DNA of 64,000 nucleotides from Podocnemis expansa (lineage: Eukaryota > Chordata > Testudines > Podocnemididae). Below, piece by piece: positions 1 through 12,100 of the stretch. Within the stretch, counting starts at the first letter, position 1. Each line of letters begins with the position of its first letter. The translations under genes and the position numbers were made by a program. Below the pieces are notes generated by a model. It ran no database searches, had not been told where the DNA came from, and saw only the letters and a list, made by a program, of their open reading frames with translations. The DNA is taken from NCBI GenBank assembly GCA_007922195.1, contig ML682067.1:912283-976282 (forward strand), written 5' to 3'.

Positions 1-253
1 TAATAATATAGTCATCTATTTAATAGGGTATTATTTCATTACAGAGTGAACATCTTTCCCTTAACCATGGCATGTCATTACTAGTGAATTTTATTAAATT
101 GAGCCTAATCTCTGATTACACATATTTAATACACAGGACATGTCTATTAAAGGTATTTTAAGTATTGAATAAATGGTAACCAAATAGCAAAATATTTGTT
201 GTCTTTCTATTCTGATGGGTACATAATGGCTGCATAAATATTCCCCCCCCCCG

Positions 254-880
254 TCATAGAATCATAGGGTTTAAAAGAACCTAATGAGGTCATCTAGTCC
301 AACTCCCTGCTAAAAGCAGGACCACTCCCACTAAATCATCTCAGACAGGGCTTTGTCTAACTGGGCCTTAAACTTTTTCAAAGATGCAGATTCCACCACC
401 TCCTGAGGTAACCCATTCCAATGCTTCACCACTCTCCTATTCAGAAAGTTTTTCCTAACATCCAGCCTCAACCTCCACAGCTGCAACTTGAAACCATTGC
501 TCCTTGTTCTGTCCTCTGTTACTACTGAGAACAGCCTAGCTCCCTTCTCTTTGGAGCACCTCTTCAAGTAGTTGAAGGCTGTTATCAAATCCCTCTTCAG
601 TCTTTTCTTCTGAAGACTAAATAAGCCTAGCTCCTTTAATAGCTCCTTATAAGTCATGTGCCCCAACCCCCTAATCATTTTCATTGCCCGCTGCTGGACC
701 CTTTCTAGTTTGTCAAGATCCCTTCTCTAGTGGGGAGCCCAAAACTGGACACTATATTCCAGATGCGGTCACTGAATAGAGAGGAATAATCACATCCCTC
801 GATCTCCTGGCAACAGTCCTACTGATGCAGCCCAATATGCCACTGGCCTTTTTGGCAACAAGAGCACATTGTTGACTTTC
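254..880 (-). mobile_element. CR1 LINE, 5'-truncated copy (reverse transcriptase C-terminus plus 3' tail)
   Basis: On the minus strand an open frame of 117 codons (684-331) reads as the C-terminal end of a CR1-type reverse transcriptase, with the motifs [31 protein letters not shown] and VVKHWNGLPQEVV. It is followed by the CR1 3' tail, seen on the + strand as catagaatcatag near 255. Homology continues upstream without an open frame to about 880. The copy is 5'-truncated, as most CR1 insertions are, and cannot move itself. The C-tract at 242-252 flanks its 3' end. Confidence 0.93.
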
Positions 881-2696
881 AATACAGGCAGGCCTGATTT
901 AACACCCCCTTTTACCTTATGTTGCTATTTAAACTTTACAATAAGTCAATATTTTGATTTTTGTAGCACTGAAATCTCATTTTCTACACATATGAATGAT
1001 GACTCAAGAAGCAAGGAAGACCCTTGTGTCACTGCTGCATATTTTGCAGAATAGCGATGCTAACACCTACCATTTGTTTTCCACTTTACGTCTTCCAGCT
1101 TCATTACAAACATGAACCCTTGCAATGCTCTTGTGAAAAGAGCCACTATTACCTTCATTTTATAGATTGGTAAACTAACTCCAATCGATGGCAATGGAAT
1201 TATGAGCACAGTCCTTAGCTCTACAGCAATTCCTTTGTGGTATTTCAGCTCTGGTGTAAAGCCATCATAACTCGTCTCTGGAGGATTACCCCTGCATAAG
1301 AATTCTTGGCTGAGATGGATCAGACAGTTCTACAGCTAAAGGTGGTGAAAAAAATTCTTTCCTAAATTTTTTTTAGTCCAAAAATCTCTTTCAAGACAAA
1401 CTAAAATGTTTTATAGAAATGTATGGGTTTGATGAAAATTTTATTGGTAAGGCTTTTTGGGTCTAAGATCACCTTTTTAATTTCAAGCTACAAGAGAGCA
1501 CCACCACTTCCCCCGTGAGTATCCAGTGGTTGGGGCACCCCTACAGGATGTGGAAGAGACAGGTTTGAGTCCCTGTTCTGAACTGAGCAGAGCAGTAGCT
1601 TGAATGTAGCTCTCCTATACCCCAGATGAACACCCCAACCAACAAGCTATAGAATCTGTCTCCTTGGCTCAATGGTTATTTATGAGAGTTAGGTGGGAAA
1701 TAGTATTCTGCTCCCACAAAACATTTTGAGATACCAAAAAACCCACTGTCCTGTTCTGAATTAGGGTGAAAAAACTGAAATCTCCAAAAATCAAAATGTG
1801 TTTTTGGTTTGGGTCAAATGGTTTCATTTCAACCATTTGGAAACATTTATTTATATATGTATGTATGTATGTATTTATCTATTTATAGCTTTCAATTTTT
1901 ATTTATTTGTTTACTAATTTATTAGTAGTACTAGTTTAAATACCCAAAGAAAAAGTCATTTTGAACTGGAGAACTGAAATTTGTCATTTGGAAAATGCCA
2001 AAACGAAATGTTGCAACAACCTAGAAACTTTTCCCTCCCTTTAAACATCTGGAGCTGACAAATTTATAACAACTCATCCTTCCTGCAAAGAGTTTCAATT
2101 TTGATAAATTGGCATTTACTGTTAAAAGTCATTTCAGCAAAAAATAACTTCAGACCAACTCTATTATTTATACAGAATGGAACTATTTTCCTGAGGTTCA
2201 CATATCACAAGTGAGTGCCCTAAACATTGAGCTATTGGCTATTGCATGGTTCTCTCACACACAGCTTTTAAAAACAATTTAAAGAGGTCTGTGTCTTGTG
2301 GCATCTTTTTTTATTTGATGGATTTTTGTTTTGTTTTGTGAAATAATTGAAAAGGTTCATCTTTCTTTCTCCCAAAAAAGGTCTCGCTTTTGCTCACAGT
2401 AGAACAGGGGTTTCTGGCTATCCCTACCTACACCATTCCTACTTTAACCCCACCACTTCCTACTGTGCACCACAGCTGTTTGAATGGTCCTTGGGGGTCC
2501 TAGATAGCTCCTGTACAGAACTGGTGCAGAATACCCAGTAGAGAGCTGCTCTATTGTTGCAGCAAAAACATCTACTCTACCCTTATATTTGAATAGTTCT
2601 GTTAAAGCATAGATAGAGCATAATGAAAGCAAGATTGTCAAGTCACTCACTGTTTTCAGATAATTATGCATTCATGCTTGTAACATACAAATAATA
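881..2696. other. intergenic, no gene recognised
   Basis: I see no exon-like or repeat structure here that I can name, apart from the short tetranucleotide tract annotated separately. Short open frames at 869-1054 and 2347-2671 have no recognisable motif and look like chance. Confidence 0.6.
1848..1890. repeat. (ATGT)n/(ATTT)n microsatellite
   Basis: An interrupted run of ATGT units flanked by ATTT-rich sequence. Confidence 0.85.
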
Positions 2697-2860
2697 ATAT
2701 TTAGCAGTTATGCAGCACTTGTACAAAATACTGTGCAGGCATTCACCAGTTACCCTCCCACGCACTTCATGAAGCAGGTATAGCAAGAATAATGATGCCC
2801 ATTTTACAGGTAGGGAAACTCAGGTAATGGGTGAGTTAAGTCTCAGAATTCTTACTAATG
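2697..2860 (+). repeat. MIR/L2-like ancient retroelement relic
   Basis: The stretch has the typical order of a MIR/L2 3' region: a tract like tgcagcacttgtacaaaat, then gatgcccattttacagg followed by gggaaactcagg. Both are hallmarks of old amniote MIR/L2 copies. It is short and decayed, so the family level is uncertain. Confidence 0.6.
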
Positions 2861-3334
2861 CTAGATGCCTATCTGTAATTATGAAAAAAGAATTGACATA
2901 AAACACAAAACTGAAAGGGGAGAGGGAAAAACTTTTTCACCTTGGAGCTTACAAAGTGTGGGCTTTACCTTACTTTCCAAGGACACCAGTGGTGGAAATT
3001 GTAGTAAGGTGCTGCATGAACAAATACGTGTGAAACCTCTACTTTTGCATATGAACCATCAGGTGACTTACAGGCAGCAAAGTAAAAAAAAAAAACCCAT
3101 TGTTTTTTCTTCTGGCTGCTTCTGAAAGAGGTACTAGCCAACTGAATGAGTTAATAATTATAACTTAAAATAAATCAGCCATTGACCAGCAAGGGGCACC
3201 CAGCAAACAGCTCCAGTCTGATCAATTTCACAGCTGGCTTGGCCCAGGACCACCGCCCTGCTGGGGTTCCCTGGCTGCCCTGGAGGGGGCATCTCTCCCC
3301 AGGTGGGGAAACCTGTTGGTGGGGGGGAATCTAT

Positions 3335-3683
3335 TTTGAATTAGAGAGTCTAATGTAGACTCTCTAACTCAAAATACTAATTCCTGCTTTATTTTGAAAA
3401 AGGAGTCTCATGAAGATGCACTTTTTTGAATTTATTATTTTGAGTTAATATTGGCAAAGTTATTTTGAAATAGCTATTTTGAAATAACTTTGCCAGTGTA
3501 GACATAGCCTCTATTTTGAAATAATAACTCCTACTTTATTTTGAATTAGAGAGTCTTCACTGGACTTCTAATCTGAAATAATAAATTAGAAATAGTGCTA
3601 CTTTGAAAGAGTTATTTCAAATTAAAACCAAACTAGTTAGTTGGAAATAACTATTTCAAATTAATTTTGTCAGTGTAGACCAA
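3335..3683. mobile_element. Harbinger-type MITE remnant(s), TATTTTGAAATA class
   Basis: This is a dense series of TTATTTTGAAATAA-like near-palindromes. A Harbinger-like end (ccagtgtagacatagcc) lies at 3493-3510 and a second (cagtgtagacc) near 3670. Two ends in the same orientation suggest two overlapping or tandem copies. No clean left end is visible. Confidence 0.6.
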
Positions 3684-4103
3684 GGAGAGGCTGGGAGCTG
3701 TTTGTAGACGTAGGAATAGCTAGGCCAGCAGGATTTGGTAAATTTTATGTTGTTTTACAGCTTTCCCAGTCAGTGGAAACAAACCTGGCTTGAGACACCA
3801 TTGCTAGAAATATTAGGTCATTATGATATTTTATATCATTGGCTGGGATGGATATAAGTTAATTTTCTCTTGTAAGAGACATCTAGTTTCAACTAGATAA
3901 GGTCACATGAAATGCTGCAAAAGATGATGAGACCACCTGGGCCATCTCTTTTAACTACACTAGTATTTAGGTTCTTTCCTGGTGTTTCGGGACACAGCCT
4001 CCTGTATGTTGCACTGTTTTTAAACGCCAAGCCCTGTCTTACACAGAGCAACGGTTCATAGATTAACTAAGTGCCTTTATATTACCAATACCCAATTTCT
4101 GTT
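3684..4103. other. intergenic, no gene recognised
   Basis: Nothing recognisable on either strand. Confidence 0.5.
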
Positions 4104-4371
4104 CTTAGTTTGAATTAACCCAAATGTAGCTGAGTTAATTCGAATGAACTGTTAGTTCGAATTAACCACAGCTTGATTTTCCCTATGCAATAGCACCTCC
4201 TGCCTGATTCGAACTCCAAGTCCTGGGCATGGACATGCTAGGTCAAATTAAGGTTTCTAGTGTGGCTGTGTCAATTCGAATTAACAATTCGAACTAATAA
4301 TTATTAGTCCGAATTGATTAGTTTGAATTCAGTTAATTCAAACTAACCTTCTAAGTGTAGACATACCCACA
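4104..4371. mobile_element. Harbinger-type MITE, TTAGTTCGAATTAA class
   Basis: Repeated gttaattcgaa, ttagttcgaattaa and aattcgaactaa units end in the Harbinger-type terminus agtgtagacataccc at about 4357-4371. The left terminus is decayed or missing. Confidence 0.7.
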
Positions 4372-4867
4372 TTCATTACAGTAACCTTTGTGTCAGGGCT
4401 CTGCTTAGGACTGGAGAAAATATTAAAAGATCTCTCCCTCCATAGTTGTATTTATATTTGCTTTTCCTGAACATCAGCCCACTGGTAGTGGAAGTGGAGA
4501 GAGAAAGGGATCCAATGCACAGACACATTTAGGCCCCACGGTATCAACTCAGCATGGACACTCACCCCAATTTGATACACTGGTATTTCTGTGCAGAAGA
4601 CAGCTAGGATCAGACAATAGCAATCCATTCTGATCACTTTGTTTGGAAAAAGCAGGCTGTCAGGGACTGGAGGCCCCTGTTAAGTTAGGAGAAAGTGATG
4701 CAGGCTGTTGTCCAACTTCTGGCAGATACAGATGAGGTCAGTGAATCTAGAGAGGAACATTGATCTAGGAATGGCCTGTATTAACAATTTTCTTATCACA
4801 GAAAGAAAGATGCTACTGCTGATATTAGCCTGGTTCCATTTACTCAGAGGAGATGGATCATATAAAG

Positions 4868-5174
4868 CAGGGGCCTCAATCTTACAGATTGTGGCCCGTG
4901 GGCCACATGCGTCCCCTAAAGTTATTTCCTGCAGCCTGCACTGACACTTAAAATTTCTCAAATAATCAATAATGCAAAATTTCAAGTGTGTTTACTTACA
5001 TACCTCCATCTTGAATGGAAGTAATTTTTATTTACTTACTCTTAGCATATATATGTTACTCTTCATTTTGACTACACTTTATATCATTGTATGGAAAGAT
5101 TTCAGTGGTGCGGTCCTTGGGCTAATGTACTAATCCTCATTTGGCCCTCATGGTGATTTGAGCTTAAAACCCTG
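4868..5174. mobile_element. hAT-type MITE with perfect 8-bp target duplication
   Basis: The element starts CAGGGGCCTCAATC and ends TTAAAACCCTG. It is flanked on both sides by ATATAAAG (4860-4867 and 5175-5182). The 8-bp duplication and CAGGGG-type terminus are diagnostic of hAT transposition. There is no coding capacity. A second copy of the same family lies at 48069-48277; both contain the internal block ttcagtggtgcgg or ttcagtggtgcag. Confidence 0.92.
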
Positions 5175-5182
5175 ATATAAAG

Positions 5183-6807
5183 CAACTCTGAACATAAATA
5201 ATATATACTCCATTAATAACACCCACAGAAATTGTCTTACTTACCTGGAAAATACTCATTAGATCTTTTCCTGGAGATCATTTAAACATTGAATTGATAA
5301 TTGGAAGTCCAAAGAGAGGCATGGAGAATCTAAGTGAAAAATGAGACCTCAAGGCTCAATAAGTAGACAGTGGTACTTGGCAGATAGACAGCTCAGAAGA
5401 CAGTTTAGGACAATAGACAGTCATCACAGCATAACTGTCTCCATCTCCCTGACCCTCAGATGTCTCATTGACACATATGATTAGTCAACAGTTGTATGCA
5501 ATCTTGTCTTTATTTCTAAGCAAGACCTGAAAAATGGAGTAATGCCCTTTCTCTAATTTCACTGTCATCTTTGGCTTATTTTTTGTGTTTTGCAGAGCAT
5601 ATGATTTGTAGTAGAAAATCAGTTTTCGTTCACTTGAACATCTGCAATGTGCTTTGGACACAGGAGTTATGTTTCCCTACCTTAGCAGGCTGGGTCACCC
5701 TAATGCTGCTGCTGAGGTTAAATGAGCTATGTGAAAAAAAGCGGCTATTTTACTAACTTCATCTTCCAGTCACTTGAACTTATTATGTCTTTTTCTGCTG
5801 GATCAAAGAATAACATATTATCATATCTTCTCCCAAGGTACATAAGTCTAGAACATGATCACGTTGGCTTTGAACTTTCTCCATTATACACTAACTAGGC
5901 TGAGTTCCCTGAGCATTTCATAGAAAAGTCAATTTTCCAGACGACTGATATTCCTGTAGTTTTTCTCTGAGACCCTTTCAATTTTTCAAAATCCTGTTAA
6001 AAGTATGGCTAACAGCAGTGGGTACACTAATCCAGCAGTGGCTTCAAAAATGCCATAGAAAGTAATAATACCACTTTCCTCCTTTTGCTTTCCATTTATA
6101 CATATTATCTTGCACAATTTCAGAAGGTTGCTCAAATTGATCTGGTTAGCTGTGAAAACAACTATATTTTTTTTCAGAGTCCCTTTTTTTCCTCGAATAC
6201 ATCCTCCTCCTCATCTTGTAAAGGTGGTCCCTATTGCATGTTTATATACGAATGAACTTGCATTTGGCAGTACAAAAACAAGTTATTTGACTGACCTCAT
6301 TTTATCAAGAAATCCAGATCAGCGTGTGTCAGCGACCCATACTCAGTATTATTTATGACTCCACCAATCTGCTGTCAGCTGAAAACTTTGGCAGCAATGA
6401 TTTTATATTTTCTTCCAGCTCTTTGCTAAAACATAGAATAGTGTTTGGCTGAGTACAGACCACTGCAGAATCACAGTAAAAATAACCCCCCAACTAGTTG
6501 ATGAATCACCTTTAGTGATCAAGCTAGAAAATCCATCATTTAGCCATCTTTTAATCTATTTAATATGTGCCAAACTGATCTTGCCCAGCGCTAATATTTT
6601 AAAGCATAGTTGCAGTGATGTAATTTCATTTGTGTGAGGCTATGCTTGTGACGTGCACCCTGAACATTTGAGATGGGAAGTACCTGCTAGAGCTGCTACC
6701 TTTAGGGAGTTCTATAATTTAATCTACAGATTTTAGTTTGCATGTAAGATCCAGCTATTGCATTACGCAATCCCAATACGGCAGAATCTCAGTGATCCAT
6801 TCAAAAT
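5183..6807. other. intergenic, no gene recognised
   Basis: No exon, RNA gene or named repeat could be supported. Open frames at 5571-5756 and 6110-6358 lack motifs and codon-level signs of function. Confidence 0.5.
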
Positions 6808-7090
6808 GGCTATGTCTTCACTGGAGGCTTAAGTCGACTTAACCAGTCTTAAGTTGACTTAAGCAACTCCATGGCCACATTTGGAGTTCATTAAGTCAAC
6901 TTAAACACCTACTTAAGTCAACTTAATAACTCCAACCCTTAAAGTCGACTTTAAATGGGTCCCCTGGCTTAAGTCGACTTTATAAAGTTGACTTAAACAA
7001 ATGGGGCCTCTCTAAGGTGACTTAATAAAGTCAACTTTAAGTCGACCTAGTTAAGTCAACTTAACTGAGACCTCTAATGTAGACATAGCC
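6808..7090. mobile_element. Harbinger-type MITE, TTAAGTCGACTTAA class
   Basis: The termini are GGCTATGTCTTCACT and the inverted TAATGTAGACATAGCC. The interior is tiled with TTAAGTCGACTTAA (perfect at 6829-6842) and one-base variants. The 3-bp flanks (AAT/AAC) match at two of three positions. Non-coding. Confidence 0.85.
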
Positions 7091-8020
7091 AACAACAGCA
7101 GCAGTTTACATCTACTTTGCACTGATACGAATACACACAAGCTGCATACAGAAGCCTGCAGGATTAGCACAACCCTCCTGGCTGCTCTTCCTGTCTTGTC
7201 CTAGTCTGTGGGGGCAGGTATTGCTGCTTTGGAAGAGGAGCAGCTTACTATATCAAGGCATATAGCTCACGCCAACAAGGCTTCTGCAGGAGAGCTCAGA
7301 CTAGCCAAGATGCCAACACAATCCTCATCAACACCTCCTCCTAAGTAGCCTTTGTGTAGCAAGTCCACATAGCTAATGAGCTGATTCTTCTTTTAATCAC
7401 GTCTCTCCTTCTTTTTCCTTTAACCTCCTCCAGCAGGCTTCCTCTATTCTCTCCTCTCACTGGACATCTGTCTGCCCTCCTCTTTCTCGAGGCAGATACT
7501 ACCCTACTTCTACCTGACATTTCAGTTTCTTTATAAACAGATTTTGCAAGGCTCCTGATCCCCTTATTCATGAACCTCTGTCCCAACAAAGCTACAGTCA
7601 CACACATAGCAATGAAAAATGAGTGTGAGCACAGCAGAACCAAAGCCAGCAGCTTTCCTCACAGTGCATCCCACTCTAAGCAGGAGCTAAGTCAAGCAGG
7701 GAAGTGCTTAGCTGATCACTGCTAAAAAGGATTGTGATTAGGTCCGTGTGTCCTTAAACATGCTATTTCCCTACCCCTGCCCTGAGGCTTTTATGACTTA
7801 CTAATTTTGTGCAAGCAAAAAGTCTTGCAAGGAGAGTGAAGATTTATGTACCACTCACTACCATGGAATATGACCAAAGCACAACGTCCACATGCGGTTC
7901 TACTGTAGCACCATGTTGCTGGCCCTGCAATGCACTATGAAAGAAATGGCATAGCCAAGGACTTAAGAAAAATATTTCATGCCTTTGGTATCAGAATTTA
8001 ATTTTCTACATTCAAGCTCA
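7091..8020. other. intergenic, no gene recognised
   Basis: Nothing recognisable. The minus-strand open frame at 7643-7341 has no family motifs. Confidence 0.5.
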
Positions 8021-8211
8021 GAAAGGGTAGCTGTGTCAGTCAAGTTTAGCAAAACAAACGAGAAATCCTGTGGCACTTTTAAAGACTAACAAATTTATTT
8101 TTTGCTGAGTTTTTGTGTAAAATCCCATGAAAGCTCACATGATAAATAAATTTGTTAGCCTTTAAAAGTGCTACAGGACTCCTTGTTTGTTGTGCTGAAT
8201 CTAGGTTGACT
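8021..8211. mobile_element. Penelope-like element terminal hairpin (inverted-repeat copy)
   Basis: The left arm (8021-8110) carries the signature gtggcacttttaaagactaacaaatttatt. The right arm (about 8135-8210) is its inverse, with aaatttgttagcctttaaaagtgc and ggactccttgtttgtt. The same signature recurs next to GIY-YIG-type coding sequence at 27265-28712, which ties it to Penelope-like elements. The copy lies about 0.7 kb upstream of the IFNG TATA box. Confidence 0.75.
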
Positions 8212-8724
8212 CTGGAGATGGAAAAAAGAAAATATCATGAAACATTTCTGGCTTTAAAGAAAAGGCTATTACAAGTTCATAAAATACAGTCTTGAGGTGC
8301 TCATCTAAAACTCTTCATAGCTCGGAAGCATTCAGTGTTAATCAAAGTGGTTACTTGAAAAGAACACTTCAAATGAGCTAACAGTCAAAATGACCCTTAA
8401 CCACTTGATATGATTTCTTTGCTTAATGATGGTTTGCAAGTATCTTATGTCTGAGCCACAGAACATATGCTTTGTAAAACTCCACTTCCCCAACTTGCAC
8501 CAGAATTTCCTTTCCTGCGCATTCACAACCACAAACAAATGATTAAAACATTTCAGCATGCCATGTAAATTTTACCTGTAAATGGAGGTGATGAGCCATG
8601 TGGAAAATTTCTAGTGCCAAGGTGCCGTTAAGTGAAAATGCTTTCGAGGGATCCCTCAAGGATGGCAAGGCTGGGCACGTAACTGAGCATCATATGCTGT
8701 CACATGGGGGACCTAGTAGTCATT
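8212..8724. other. IFNG 5' flanking DNA, nothing further recognised
   Basis: No repeat or exon could be named here. It may hold distal regulatory sequence, but I see no specific site to call. Confidence 0.5.
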
Positions 8725-8881
8725 TAAAGGAAACTTTAAATGCTGAAATCCCACAAACCATAACTATTAATAAAACCAATAAGCATCACGTCCTATCTAA
8801 CACCATCTCATCTTCTAAAACTTGTGAAAAATGTGTAATTCTGATGATGAGATAATCATATTCAACACCCAGGTATAAATA
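8725..8881 (+). promoter_or_regulatory. IFNG: IFNG proximal promoter
   Basis: A TATA box (TATAAATA) lies at 8874-8881. Upstream is AAAACTTGTGAAAA from 8817, followed by a GTAAT motif. This matches, as I recall it, the proximal element of the mammalian IFNG promoter, which binds AP-1/CREB/ATF and NFAT-type factors in T cells. Just 5' of it, CACCATCTCATCTT also matches my memory of the human sequence. Farther up, AAAGGAAACT contains a GGAAA core typical of NFAT sites. The TATA position predicts a start of transcription near 8903. The match is from memory and not aligned here. Confidence 0.85.
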
Positions 8882-9019
8882 TCACCAGCAAGACAGATGA
8901 AGTTCACTAGTCGGCTTCCTTCTAATAACAGACCTGACAGAAGGTTAGCTCATTGCTTTGGGCCTGATAGCCATATTGAGAAGCCACTTCAGTCTTTGGA
9001 CTTTGCTGACTCCAAAGAA

Positions 9020-9139
9020 ATGATTCTTCAGACTTCTCTCTTCATCCTTCTATCTATCAACTTTTGTTTTGGATGTCCCTCATGTCAGTCATATCTTCTG
9101 AAAATAGAAGATGATATTGAAATAGTCAAAGCTAACTTT
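9020..9139 (+). CDS. IFNG: IFNG coding exon 1 (40 codons)
   Basis: It encodes the signal peptide and the first helix region (LLKIEDDIEIVKANF). The donor is TTT|GTAAGT at 9140. Cleavage probably falls just before or within CPSC (residues 19-22), so up to two cysteines may remain at the mature N-terminus. The 5'UTR would run from about 8903 to 9019. Confidence 0.93.
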
Positions 9140-12100
9140 GTAAGTATAACAATCTAACAATACATTCTTCCTCTCTTACTGTTTATGCTTCAGATACCAT
9201 TTGGACTTGAATATTACTGAGAGTTGGCTAGAGTCTGATTTATGACAGACTTTATAGACTAGTCCTGTTGCAATGTATGTGGGGTTGATTTTCAGTTATT
9301 TCTTTACTTAAATACAGTATGATATTAGACAAAATCTTTGGTTTGTGCTGTTCATGTTTGTGACCAAAACTAAGGTCCCTACACCTGAACTAATTAAGTT
9401 AATGTAGTATTTTGAATCTATCTGAGGAAAATGAATACAACTTTTTATGTTTCATAGTGAGAACATTCTCCCACTGCTATTCAGCTATTAATTACAAGGA
9501 ACAACACAAAATGAGAAAATCTTATAACAGTTAGGACATAACTTCTTGGATCATCATTAGTTTTAGGTTGATAAAGTTACATTTGCCAGACATAGGGAAT
9601 TAAGTAATAGTTTATAGCATAAGCAGAAATAAATGAAATGACAGATGTAAAGAGATCCTTTGCTTTAGCAAATGCATCCGGTGCTTTTTTCTTGTTCCAT
9701 TGCTCAGAGGTGGCCCCTAGTGCTTATTCTTTAGAATTTTTGAAAACTTGCTATATTAATTCTGCACTGAGATCATGATCTTTGCAAGAACTCTAGATCT
9801 GCAACATTACCATTTTTCATAGAGATTGTGTAAGTGTTATGTTAATTATTTATGATCACATATAAGTCAGTCAGATAACCTGTTGCCTTCATCCAGGATT
9901 ACTAATGGGAGTTAAGTGCTGTAGGATGGGGTGGGCAAAAATTGATTTTTACATTTTTAATTCATTTCCTTAAACCAGTGGTATTCAACTTGTGGACCAT
10001 GGAACATTGAGGGTCTGCAGACTATGTCTAAGATTTTTCATAGAGGTCCACACCTTCATTCAAAATTTTTAGGGGTCCACAAATGAAAACAGATGGAAAG
10101 TCACTGCCTTTAATGAACTCAAGATACAGAATGCTTTTGTTGCCAGAGCTAAGAACTAGGAGGTTGGCTCACTGGCTTCCCATTTCAGCTCAGCTACTGA
10201 CTTTGTGTGTTTAACCATCTGTAGAATGGGTGTAATAGTTACACTATTAACCATAAAGGAATTTTGTTAGCTTTGTTTAATCTTTGCCAAGTGCTCAAAG
10301 ATTAAATGAGATATTGATTTCTATAATTAAAGGATTGTGATTGTATGTTAGATTCTTATTATAATATATGTGACTATGTAAGGCCAAATTCTGGGCAGTG
10401 CTGTGCTTTTCCTACTTTTGCTGAAGTCAAGAATTCAAGTCCACTGCAGATGCTCAGAGCTTCTTAAAATTGTAGGCCCTGATTCTGCAAGGCACTTAAG
10501 TATGCAATATCCCATGAAAGCCTCTGAAATTACAATATTGAACAAGCATAATATGAAATGATTCACTTTGTATTGTTTGGATTACAAATTTACCATGAGT
10601 AATACAAATAACTACTTTTTCCTCAGACGAATATTTTTAAAGCTCTGTTTTTTCTAACACTTCCATCACTGAGATACAGTATATATAGCACCTGTTTTTG
10701 TGAATGTCAGGTATGCAAAATGCTGTCCAGTTCACAATACCTTTGCATCCCTTGGGCTGATAGCGGGATATTGGACTTTCCCCAAGTTTTTCCAAACCTC
10801 TGGTATTCCAGGAGTTCTGAGCTTCTGAAATGACAGCCATAAAATTACAGTTTCCCTCTGCTATAATTGTGCTCTTTGCAATTCACCCAAAGAGGGAAGG
10901 TCTATATCTACTAGTTAAGGCTTATACACATTGCACGTACATGCACTATACTATACAGTGAATGTTTATATGTATTACTTAGGCCTCATCTTAAGTCTTA
11001 GGCCTCAGCTGGAGTACTGTGTTCAGTTTAGGGCACATCATTTCAGGAAAGATGTGGACAAATTGGAAAAAAATCTAGCGAAGAGCAACTAAAATGAATA
11101 AAGCTGTGAAATACTCAACTGATGAGGAAAGAGTGAACGAACTGTGTTTGTTTTGTCTGGAAAAGAGGAGACTGAGAGGGAACATGATAACAATTTTCAA
11201 ATACCTAAAAGGTTGTTACAAGGAGTAGGGAGAAAATTTTTTCTCCTTAACTTCTAATGCTAAGACAAGATGCACTGGACTTAAACTACAACAAGGGAGG
11301 TTTAGGTTGGACATTAGGAAAAAAAAATCCTAATGGTGAGGGTGATTAACCACTGGAATTAGTTGTCTAGGAAGGTTGTAGCATCTCCATCAGTGGACAT
11401 TTTGAAGAGCAAGTTAAGCAAACACCCATCAGGAATGGTTTAAGTTTGTACTTGGGCCTGCCATGAGTGCAGGGAATTCAACTCTATGGTCTCTTTCATG
11501 GGTCCCTTCCAATTCTATGATTCTATGCCACATTCAAACCCTTAACATGGGGATCTTGTGAATATTAGGCTGAATGGGCCCTTTGCACTCTGATACAAAC
11601 CTTACACTAAGCTAAATGAATTCCCATGTATTTACTAAAGTCAGTTAGAGATTTTCCTGAGTAAGTACTGTAAACGGAAAGAATGAAGGATTTGTTCCCT
11701 GATTTTGCGGTGCTGGCCTTAGATCCCTCAGAAAACAAGATAAGATGGGACAAGTCAAAATGATTTGCAGTGTCTATTGCTTAGTTGTTAATGTCAGTGT
11801 CTACAAAGACTACGTACAAATACGCAATGAGTAGGTAGTCACTTATCAGATAAACTGCAGGTGGAATGTGTACAGGTAAGTTGACTAATGACATTAATTG
11901 TACAATAAAAAAGTCCCAATGGGCCTAGACAGTTTACTGTATATAGTTACACAATTCTTGAAAGACAAAGGTCAGCTAAAAATCCTTAAAGCAAAAACAA
12001 TTCTTGTGTGTATCTCACTACTACTCCCATTCAGTTCAGCAGAGGCTTCAGTTTGTTTTACAGTAAACCTTGTCTACTTCTAAATCATTTCTGTTTTCCA

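Noticed and set aside
1..8720. Possible IL26 or IL22 exons upstream of IFNG
   Set aside because: I looked for IL-10-family helical motifs on both strands and found none; in other amniotes these genes lie farther away than this window reaches.
8598..8855. 85-codon open frame upstream of IFNG
   Set aside because: It overlaps the conserved promoter and ends before the TATA box; conservation there is better explained by regulation.
8897..9157. 86-codon frame as the IFNG first exon
   Set aside because: Starts too close to the TATA box and runs through the splice donor at 9140; the shorter exon 9020-9139 gives a proper signal peptide.
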